DNA of 12,337 bases from Amoebophrya sp. AT5.2 (Eukaryota > Sar > Dinophyceae > Syndiniales > Amoebophryaceae): contig RXOD01005835.1 in the NCBI GenBank assembly GCA_005223375.1, forward strand, positions 1 through 12,337. Direction: 5' to 3'. Shown piece after piece: positions 1 to 7,087 of the stretch; position 1 is the first letter of the stretch, and each line of letters starts with the position of its first letter. Both the position numbers and the translations under genes were made by a program. Below the pieces are notes generated by a model that saw only the letters and a program-made list of their open reading frames with translations, did not search any database and was not told the origin of the DNA.

Positions 1-116
1 GAAAGGAGTAAGGAAAGGAGTATTAATTGATTCTTAGTTTATTTGCGCCACTCGTTTTTGTTTCATCACAGACCGGTCTTTAATACAAGCTGAGATCGCG
101 GCAATTGCAAACTCAG
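1..116 (+). other. 3' end of an IFT122 intron
   Basis: This stretch precedes the first coding exon. It is AT-richer than the exons and ends with an acceptor at 115-116 (CTCAG), after which the frame encodes recognisable IFT122 sequence. It opens with a small purine-rich direct repeat (GAAAGGAGTA twice within bases 1-22). The donor lies outside the window. Confidence 0.6.
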
Positions 117-1155
117 GTGGCATGCAATTCCGGCCGCCGGCAAAGAACATTCCGCTGATGCTGACCGACGTGCCAGCGCACGTTTCGAGGGTCCAGCTCA
201 TGTACGTGCTTGCGAAGCAGTCACAGATCCTGCACGCCTACAAACTCGCACGAACGTGTTTTGAGCAGCTGCACCTAATGCGCGTGAGCAACCCCGCGTG
301 GCAGCACCAGATAGATCTGGGGAGCCTCAGTATTGATGTTTTGATTGTTGATTGTGGTGATTGTAGTCGCATGTGTGTAACGAGAGGACCCGCTCTAATG
401 AACAAAAAACTCCGATCGCTCGATCCAAAACAGTGATTCGCAGCAAGCCGTTCAGCGACGCAGAGGAGCTCCAGACCGTTTGCTACCGGTGCATGACCAC
501 GAATCCTATGCTGCGACCCGGCGACGCGTGCACCAACTGCGGCCACCCCTTCGTGCGCTGCTTCCTCACGTTCGACGTGCTCCCCCTTGTCGAGTTCGCA
601 CCCGACCCGTCGATAAGCGAGGAGGAGGCGCAAAGGCTCCTCCAGAGAGGCGCCGCGCGGGGAACGAGGATGAATGCCGAGGGCGGCGGGCACGACGGCT
701 GGCGGGAGGGGGTCACGTCTTCCGGTGCGAACACCCTGTCCTTCCACAACGACGGTGGCATGGGAGGCGGGGGAGGTGGAGGACACCAGAGCGGGGACAA
801 TGATCTGTTTGTGCAGAAGATGCTCGAGGCGGGCAGCGTTCTCGTGCCTGGCGACTCGTATTCCGCACTCACGGTGGACAGGGACGTGCTCTCGGACATG
901 CCCCCAGAAGAGGTGTTCGTGGTGGACCACTCGCACGAGAGCGGAAACCTGAAGCCGAAGTGGTACAAGAACGTGATCCCGGAAATGCAGATACAGCTCT
1001 GCAACAACTGCGGAAACTTCTTCCACGCACAAGCCTGGGAAAAGGAAACGCTCGCCAGCGAGAAGTGCCCATTCTGTCACGCCAATACGCTGGTAAAACC
1101 TCAGCGGTTCCGCCCCGGGCAGAACGAAAGGCTGCTGTTTGTGCGCAAGTGCTAG
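117..1155 (+). CDS. IFT122: Intraflagellar transport protein 122 homolog, C-terminal part (partial gene)
   Basis: IFT122 is a subunit of the IFT-A complex, which drives retrograde transport and membrane-protein entry in cilia and flagella. Two exons are visible: 117-329 and 434-1155, joined over a GT-AG intron, giving about 310 C-terminal residues; the WD-repeat N-terminus lies upstream of the window. Exon 1 ends in a helical repeat segment (AKQSQILHAYKLAR). The splice rebuilds the family signature LGSL-M-IRSKPF. Exon 2 carries two zinc-ribbon halves near its start (CYRC at 481-492, CTNC at 529-540) and a second set near the end (CNNC at 1000-1011, CPFC at 1066-1077), the arrangement expected at the IFT122 C-terminus. 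Stop TAG is at 1153-1155. An odd feature is a Gly-rich spacer between the two zinc sets, including seven consecutive glycines at 763-783. WDR35/IFT121 is the nearest alternative but fits less well. Identification is from remembered family features, not a search. Confidence 0.88.
330..433 (+). other. Canonical GT-AG intron in IFT122
   Basis: The donor is CA|GTATTG and the acceptor AAAACAG|TG. The intron is 104 bp and splits an ATG (Met) codon in phase 1. A branch-point-like CTAAT lies at 394-398. Without splicing the frame reaches a stop at 434-436, and splicing restores the conserved IFT122 sequence across the junction. Confidence 0.85.
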
Positions 1156-2027
1156 GCCGCGGCGGCAAGAGGAGGAACTTTTTATTCCAACAGTATCAGT
1201 AAGTAAGAGTAACTTCTTCTTCTTCAGACGAGGAGCCAGAACCTGACGAGCTCGAGCAAGCATTTGCTTCGAATTCGAACCAGACGAGATTTTTTCATCA
1301 CCGCAAAGAACTCTCACTGTTGATCCGTAGAATGGGTAAATTCGATCCGATAATCCGTCGCTGAATTTTTCTTCAACTAACCACGCAAGTGCTGGGGGAT
1401 GGAAGTGGAACAATGATCTTTTCACCTGAACGAACGATAATTCGCGTGAGGAAACGCGGAAAGAAAAAGAGAAGAAGGAAGATCCGGTCATGTAGTTGTA
1501 CCTTTGAAGCGTGTTTGTCGCGCCGATGCAATACAACGTGCTTATTCGCCCCTGCATGCCGCCCAACAGCAATAATCTTTTGCATGTACATAATTCGTTT
1601 CGTCAGGAACGCCAACCTCTTTGTTTAGTCGTTCGTATGGACTGCATTCGTCGATAGTTGTGGCCGTCAGGGTATACGCCTCGTGCTTGCTCGTGCTCGT
1701 GAAGATGTGCTCTGCCTTGACCTTGAGTTCTCTTCGTTTCGCATTCACAGTTCCCCGTGAAAAATCGTGGACGCAGTTCGTCGTGCCAGTCTCGAAAGTT
1801 CGTTAAGGAGTCGTGTTTCCGTCCTCTGGTGTCTTGCTTTGATTGACGCACGATATCCACAACCTCCCAACAGGGAACAAGCTGACGCTTGTGGACCCCC
1901 CTTTCGAGTACTTATTTTGCATCCGCCAACAACATAAATTATTTCAGGTCGCCGTTGACATACACGTACTCCTAGAATTTCTGCATAAATTGTGAAGGTC
2001 TCTGGCTCTGCGGCTCGTCGCGCAAGC
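1156..2027. other. Non-coding region between IFT122 and the membrane-protein gene
   Basis: No gene is supported in these 872 bases. The region should hold the IFT122 3' UTR. Splice-like strings occur: GTAAGT at 1199-1204 with CAG at 1225-1227, and TTATTTCAG ending at 1947. The last is a candidate acceptor for the 5' UTR of the next gene, about 80 bases before its ATG. Open frames here, on either strand, show no family resemblance. Confidence 0.6.
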
Positions 2028-3531
2028 ATGCGGGACTTCTTCGAGCGTGCCGCGCTGGAAGCGGAGCTTTTGGTGAACGAGTTCAACCATCTGGCCCAAA
2101 CGGATCAGGCCTTCGTCAAGTCCGTGGGGCGTGCGGGCCTCGACACCATGTGGATGGTCTCCGACGTCACGCAGTGTGTTGCGTTCTTCGTGGTACTGCT
2201 TTTTTTCGCGGGTTTGCAATGAAAACGCACCTACTTCCACACTTTTTCTCTGACATAATCACACCGTGAAGTTCTTGAAGCAAGTGCTGAAGCAACAAGG
2301 TGATATCTCAAACCTACTAAACGCACAGATGCTGTACAACCTGCGCCGTTTCCGCTCGCTGGTTGGCGTTTCGGGGCAAACGGTGGTCGCGATTGCGGTT
2401 GCGCGCATCGTGGGCATGATGGGCGGAATCTACGAGATGCGAGGACAGGCGTTGAGCTTTTGGCTCTTTGTTCTGGTAGACGTGGTAACGACCGGGGTAG
2501 CATGCGTCAACGTGTATTCCTTCTGGCAGCTGCGGTTGACGTACAACCAGAAAGAAGACGACTTGTTGAAGGGTGTGATGCAAAAGTTAGGGCTACGAGG
2601 AGCAGCAGCGCAGTACGCCGGCATATACGTGGTATTTAGTGTGCTACTCGAACTTGTTTGTCGAAAACGAATGCGAAATGAAATCTACTTGGTCGATCTC
2701 GATCATGCATTATAGTACGGTTAGTAAAGTTTACTGTAGAGGCAAGAACAGCCACCAGCACCAACCCGTCCACATCGAGGCAAGAGGCGTGGCGGCAGAA
2801 CAGCCATTTGCTCTCTAGATGATGAGGACAACAAAAACAATGATGAGGAGTCGCTTTTTGATACTTGGCATCGCTTTCAGACCCCGCGTGCCGAGCTAGC
2901 CATGCGACAGACAGAAGTAGTAACGTTCTCGAGACACAGTCACAGGCACTCACATTTTCTTGCGAACACCCGAAAATTCAATCCTGAGTTCCTCCGAAAT
3001 GAATGCAGTTGCAGGTAAAGTCATTCTTCGCCATTTCAAAATTTCCATTGATCTGGTCCAAACTGATAGCTCCAACCACGACGACAGGGTGCTGCGTGCT
3101 TCACGGGCGTGTGGAAGCTGATATGCAAATCCGGCATTCTCGGGCGCCTCTCCCCGCACGACAACGAGGAGCACGAGTCCCTGCACGTAGGTTTTCATTC
3201 CATTTTTGCAGACTCCCTCATTATGTTCGGGATGATGGCACAAATGCACCTCACGCGGCGGATGGGCTTCATCCGCGCGCTCCTCGGCGACTTCGTCATC
3301 CTCATGGGCTCGCACAAGGTGGGCCTGTTTTTCTGGTGGTTCCTGTTCGGGCAATTGCTGCTGGTCGATCATGCGGATATCCAGACGCTGCGGCTGCAGC
3401 TGATGGCCTTCGAGTTCATAAACGTCCTGATCTACCTGGACTTTTGGGCGTTCTGGGTGCGATCAGGCGCCGCCAGCTGGTGGTCGAAGCGCCGGCGCGA
3501 CGAGTTTGTGGTGCTGTGTGATAGCGTGTGA
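2028..3531 (+). CDS. Multi-pass membrane protein of unknown function, three exons
   Basis: I do not recognise this protein. The model joins exons 2028-2192, 2272-2631 and 3088-3531 in phase 0 throughout, encoding 322 residues; both donors follow a GTG codon (GTG|GTACTG and GTG|GTATTT). The first in-frame ATG is at 2028 and a TAA lies upstream in frame at 1986-1988, which supports the start. The N-terminal 55 residues are acidic and helical. Hydrophobic segments fall near residues 91-108, 117-138, 163-185, 212-229, 237-267 and 279-299, so five or six membrane spans are likely. A basic tail (SKRRRDEF) follows the last span and probably faces the cytosol. Third-position G/C is high in exon 3, as in neighbouring genes. 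Exon boundaries rest on splice consensus and frame continuity, not homology. The C-terminus may differ if the GTGAGC at 3528-3533 is used as a donor. Confidence 0.6.
2193..2271 (+). other. Predicted intron 1 of the membrane-protein gene
   Basis: This is a 79-bp phase-0 GT-AG intron with donor GTG|GTACTG, a pyrimidine-rich 3' part and a branch-like CTGAC near 2250. It ends GTGAAG|TTC. Unspliced, the first-exon frame stops at 2220-2222 (TGA). Confidence 0.55.
2632..3087 (+). other. Predicted intron 2 of the membrane-protein gene
   Basis: This is a 456-bp phase-0 GT-AG intron with donor GTG|GTATTT, acceptor ACGACAG|GGT, and a branch-like CTGAT at 3063-3067. It holds two copies of ATGATGAGGA at about 2819 and 2841. 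No coding sequence or RNA gene inside it is convincing. Confidence 0.5.
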
Positions 3532-4143
3532 GCAGCCAAAACCTTTGGTCCGATGCTCGAGCTGTTGTACAGCTATGTAGAGTAAGGGTTGCGCAGACGG
3601 CATAGCCTGCCGATGCTGGAGAAAAAAGATTTTGCGCACGCGCGGTGGCGATCACTGATTAGCAGGAGAGTACCTAACTAAACTGTTTTGGGAGCTTGCA
3701 GGCATGCACTACATCAGGTCGAGGCTCTGGACCCAGAGCAGCCGCAGCTCGGATGGCTTTTTGCCCGATGGCATTCCGTTTGTTCCTGACACGACAAATT
3801 TATCTCGACACACTGGAATTACGATCACCGAGGGAAGAAAAGATCCTGCTCGTGAAGGAGATGCCGGTCGTGGTCGCATTGCTGGTCTCGGACAGCTTTC
3901 TCTCTCCTGTTTCCATCGTGTTGGTGTTTTCGCGTTCTACATCAACACCTAGTAGAATGGATGCTACCTCTACTGCATAGGCTTTGCTATAGAAACCAGT
4001 ACCACAGCAGGGAGTTAAAGTTTTTTTCGCAGCTGAACTGTAAGTGTAGCTTGCTATGCTTACCGGTATACGCTTTTTGATTCTTACCACTACTCCTATT
4101 GGTTTTCCTTTTCTTTCCGCGTTGTGTTCCAGAGAACGCAAAG
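3532..4143. other. Non-coding region with strong splice-like signals, upstream of UBA3
   Basis: No gene is firmly supported in these 612 bases. A convincing acceptor ends at 3701: a CTAAC/CTAAA branch-like string at 3673-3682 followed by TTGCAG. After it all three forward frames stay open for 29 codons or more, and third-position G/C is high in one frame at 3704-3775 and in another at about 3833-3900. This may be an extra exon of the upstream gene or a 3' UTR. Bases 4020-4132 hold two acceptors and one donor (listed separately). Confidence 0.5.
4040..4132 (+). other. Candidate 5'-UTR intron of UBA3, or spliced-leader acceptor at 4132
   Basis: A full-consensus donor GTAAGT (4040-4045) and a pyrimidine-rich acceptor ending TTCCAG (4127-4132) delimit 93 bp. 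The acceptor lies 11 bases before the UBA3 ATG. Another strong acceptor (TTTTTTTCGCAG) ends at 4032, leaving a 7-base exon. If this is a dinoflagellate relative, either AG could instead receive a trans-spliced leader. Confidence 0.45.
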
Positions 4144-6352
4144 ATGTCGACAGCGGCTGTCCCCGGTTCCTGGGGCGCTCTAACTGACTATGTTTTGAAG
4201 ACCTCGTCCCCTTTCGCCGTGAAAGAGCGGTATGAAGACGCGTTCGACTACCTTCGCAGCGAGTGTCGCGTCCTCGTGATCGGAGCCGGGGGGTTGGGCT
4301 GCGAGCTACTAAAGGACCTTGCTTACTCCGGGTTTTCTTCCATCGACGTCATCGACCTCGACACCATCGATCTCTCGAACCTGAACCGCCAGTTTCTGTT
4401 CCAAAAAAAGCACGTGGGCCAGGCGAAAGCGGTCGTGGCTGCGGAGACTATCAATGCCCGGTTGCTGGGAAAGAATTGGAAAAACAAAACCTGCTCCTCC
4501 GATGGTGGAGGTGGAGGGCCGATAGTGAAACCGATTGTAACGGCGCACGTGGGGAAGATACAGGACAAGGAAGTCGCCTTCTACAAACAGTTCAATCTGA
4601 TCATCGCGGGGCTGGACAATATCGACGCGCGAAGGTGGATCAACAACCTGCTGCACGCGATGGTGGAACGCGACGCAGAAACGGGCGAGGTAGACCTTGA
4701 GACCTGCATCCCACTACTCGACGGCGGGACAGAAGGTAGTTGTCACCCAATGTAAGTAACAAGGAGTTGTTAGCCGAAGGAAGAAATTCCGCCGTACTAG
4801 CCCATGCAGGCAATTCCAATTGATCCGAAGTCGAACTACAGAACACCGCCACGCATGATTCCACCCAACTCCTTCCGATTTCAACTTCAGGTCTCAAGGG
4901 TCAGGCCCGCGTGATCATCCCCACCCAAACGTCATGTTTCGAGTGCAGTCTCGACAGCTTTCCGCCGCAGATCAATTTCCCGCTGTGCACCATTGCGGAA
5001 ACGCCGCGACTCCCCGAGCACTGCATTGAGTATGCGCTGGTCATTCTCTGGGACCGCTTTTTCGGCGAAAAGCGGCCCTCGCCCAGTGTCGCGGCCGAGG
5101 ATATGCTGGGAAACATGACGCTGCTGTCCGATGACGGGCAAGCGGATGGTTCTCCGGGGAACGGGGGTCTGACATCACCAGAGGCCTCTTTACAAAACGA
5201 CGCGAACTACAAGGAGCGCAGCAAGGAGAAAAATAATGAGAACTCGAGAACCACAGAAACTACGAGCACAATAGCTGAGGAGACGCGTCTTGAGCGCGAG
5301 ATAGAGCAGCTGCAGCACCAGATAGTGTCCGAGACATCCGGCACGGCCACGCGAGCCATCCCAATCAACAAGGACTCCCCCGTCCATATGCAGTGGCTGT
5401 ACAAACAGGCCCTCCGGCGCGCACTGCAGTTCGGGATTTCAGGCGTCAGTTACCAGCTCACCATGGGCGTGGTGAAGCGGATTATCCCCGCTGTCGCAAG
5501 CACGAACTTATGGGTTGAATAAACTCAGGTTTAGGTGGTCCAGGCTTAGGGTCGCTGAGAGTTCTTGCTGTAGCGGTAGCCCTCCCCTTCAGGGGCTAGG
5601 ATCAGCAGCGTGCGGTTCTGCCGTATGCGCATTCCCGTACCTCAAGAAGGCTGCGGCCTCTTGTGTGTGGTTCCCATCGCCTGGCAGACTTTGCAGCCAT
5701 AGGAAGCCAGCGAGTGCCATGCTATTGCTGGCGGCTCATCGAGCGTGACCACAGGCGCGGCCTGATGGACCGGCATCAGCCTTCCCGCTGGGCGATGAAC
5801 GTGGGTGATCTTCGGAAGCGCGGTTATATAACGGCTAAAGCTAAACCTTAAGCTAAACGTGGAGCACTACCAGGGTTTTTTCAACCTCTAAGGAACGCTC
5901 TGATTTCCGCGGCGTTAGTGCAGGAGGCGCTTAAGCTGACTACGTACTGCGGGCCGATGATGAACAACTACTTTATGTACATGGGCGGGTACGGGTGCTA
6001 CGCGCACACGTTCAAGTACGAAAAGAAGGACGACTGCCTGGTGTGCGGCAAAAACAGGTCGAACAGAGTCGTGGAGGTCGCGATGGAGCGGTCGAAAACG
6101 CTTTCGGACCTGTTGGCGAAGCTGGGGGAAATCCCGGACCTGCAACTGAAGCGGCCGAGCGTCACGTCCGCGGCGGGGATCGTGTTCTTGCAAAATCCGG
6201 CGAGCCTGCGGCGCGCGCACGAATACAAGTTGGGGCAGAGCCTGGGGCAGCTAGTGGACTTCGGGGTGTTCAAAGAAGGGGAGGCGCTGGTGGTGACCGA
6301 CCCCATGTGCCTGCCGTCGTGCGACGTAAGAATACGGGTCAAACTGCTGTGA
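4144..6352 (+). CDS. UBA3: NEDD8-activating enzyme E1 catalytic subunit UBA3
   Basis: UBA3 pairs with NAE1/APPBP1 to adenylate NEDD8, form the E1 thioester and pass NEDD8 to the E2 UBC12, which controls cullin-RING ligases. Exons 4144-4735, 4891-5507 and 5897-6352 join to 554 residues. Visible motifs are the ATP loop GAGGLG at residues 47-52; DLDTIDLSNLNRQFLF after it; ARRWINNLL and DGGTEG; zinc-binding C213/C216 and C450/C453; the catalytic cysteine C230 in LCTIAETPRLPEHCIEY; GVVKRIIPAVASTN; and a C-terminal ubiquitin-fold domain for E2 binding. Between about residues 255 and 358 lies a Ser/Asn/Glu/Thr-rich insertion of about 100 residues that the human protein lacks. Intron 2 has no GT donor. 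All catalytic residues I can check are present, so the gene looks functional. UBA2/SAE2 is the main alternative, but the spacing and the PRLPEHCIEY segment favour UBA3. Confidence 0.95.
4736..4890 (+). other. Canonical GT-AG intron 1 of UBA3
   Basis: This 155-bp phase-1 intron has donor GAAG|GTAGTT and acceptor AACTTCAG|GT. Splicing restores GTEG|LKGQARV, conserved in E1 enzymes. A better-looking donor, GTAAGT, lies at 4752-4757, but its use would break the frame. A 9-bp inverted pair (AAGGAGTTG at 4761-4769, CAACTCCTT at 4866-4874) sits inside. Confidence 0.9.
5507..5530 (+). repeat. Left terminal inverted repeat of the UBA3 intron
   Basis: These 24 bases, starting CTTATGGGTTGAAT, match the reverse complement of 5869-5892 at 19 positions with no gaps. 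The first base overlaps the last base of the left GAAC repeat. Confidence 0.75.
5508..5896 (+). mobile_element. Non-canonical intron 2 of UBA3: introner-like insert with inverted-repeat ends
   Basis: The UBA3 frame reads through STN (5499-5507) and then hits a stop at 5520-5522. It resumes as ALISAALVQEALKL from 5897, exactly where other E1 proteins continue STN-A-x-I. The interruption is 389 bp. GAAC occurs at both junctions (5504-5507 and 5893-5896), so the exact cut can slide by four bases, and no register gives a GT donor; one gives GA...AG. Just inside the repeats the ends are inverted copies of each other, 19 of 24 positions matching. These features fit a transposon-like introner removed from the RNA as an intron. 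No transposase is encoded, so it would be non-autonomous. The intron position is firm because of homology on both sides; the mobile origin is inferred. Confidence 0.8.
5869..5892 (-). repeat. Right terminal inverted repeat of the UBA3 intron
   Basis: The reverse complement starts CTTAGAGGTTGAA and pairs with 5507-5530 (19 of 24). It ends directly against the right GAAC copy at 5893-5896. Confidence 0.75.
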
Positions 6353-7087
6353 TTTAACTGAGCTATAATGAGTAGATTGAAATAGGAATTATGCGGGGAT
6401 TCCATCAAAAATCGAGTTTGCTGCGTGTACCTTGTTGAAAAGGTGGAAATGTCGATCCTGAGCGTGCGCTTCGATTCCAAATTTTCAGCGATGACGTTCA
6501 CGTTGGGATGCTCTACATTCACCGACGCGCGGTGGTGTTTATTGTCCAAATGAGACTTGCTGTTGCTACTGGACTGAGCAGGTTCCGATCTATCAGAGTC
6601 CCCCAAACGCAAACCTCAGTGGACCCACGGCACTTTCGATGATTGATTGAGGATCCGTGGCTGCCGTCGTGAAAATGGTGATTGGATTCCGCGCAAAATT
6701 TCACTGGTGTTTTTCAACGTGAGTCGATCAGCGTGCCGTCAGCAAGCATGTGCGTCTTTCTAGTACGGAGAAACTCAACCTCAAGGAATTCGAATTCCGG
6801 CAAGCCATTCTTCAACTTCATATTAGAACGACTATTCCATTGATTCGGGTTGAGCGGTCCATCTACAACGCCTCCGCACCAAATGTCGTTCATTTCATTT
6901 TACAGCTTCTTCTTATCAGCATAGGGTTTAGGGTTTCAGGTTCAGAGTAGTGATCGTTCGAGCGCAAAGCGGTTTCGCGTCTTCTCCCGCCGTGTAGCAG
7001 AAAGTAGCCACGAAACTTTGAAACGCGACGCGTTCCAATTCTCTTCCATCGTTGTAACGCAGCTCGAGAAACAAGGGACCGATCCCG
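6353..7087. other. Non-coding region between UBA3 and the GT8 gene
   Basis: I see no gene in these 735 bases. The region is less G/C-rich than the flanking exons. It contains two telomere-type TTTAGGG units at 6922-6936, a donor-like GTGAGT at about 6719, and an acceptor-like string ending GCAG at 7062, 25 bases before the next ATG. The donor and acceptor together could bound a 5'-UTR intron, or the acceptor alone could receive a spliced leader. Confidence 0.5.

Noticed and set aside
238..1572. 444-codon open frame on the minus strand opposite IFT122
   Set aside because: It is antisense to exons with clear zinc-ribbon motifs and biased codon use. Its protein shows no family features and it crosses the intron and 3' spacer.
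1621..1806. 61-codon forward frame in the spacer
   Set aside because: It has no recognisable features, poor third-position bias and no convincing splice link to a neighbour.
2819..2850. C-box-like ATGATGA motifs suggesting an intronic C/D snoRNA
   Set aside because: No CTGA D box lies at normal spacing and no terminal stem is visible; the two copies are part of a short direct repeat.
3187..3211. 25-base GT...CAG string inside exon 3 of the membrane-protein gene
   Set aside because: Removing it shifts the frame and creates an early stop, whereas reading through gives a continuous membrane segment.
4752..4757. GTAAGT as the true donor of UBA3 intron 1
   Set aside because: It is a better consensus than GTAGTT at 4736, but joining from it to 4891 breaks the frame and adds non-conserved residues after GTEG.
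5515..5851. Short forward open frames inside the UBA3 non-canonical intron
   Set aside because: They show no transposase, reverse transcriptase or other recognisable motif, and the segment is flanked by conserved exon sequence.
5998..6612. 204-codon open frame on the minus strand over the UBA3 3' end
   Set aside because: It overlaps the conserved UBA3 ubiquitin-fold exon and runs into AT-rich spacer; it is explained as a G/C-bias shadow.
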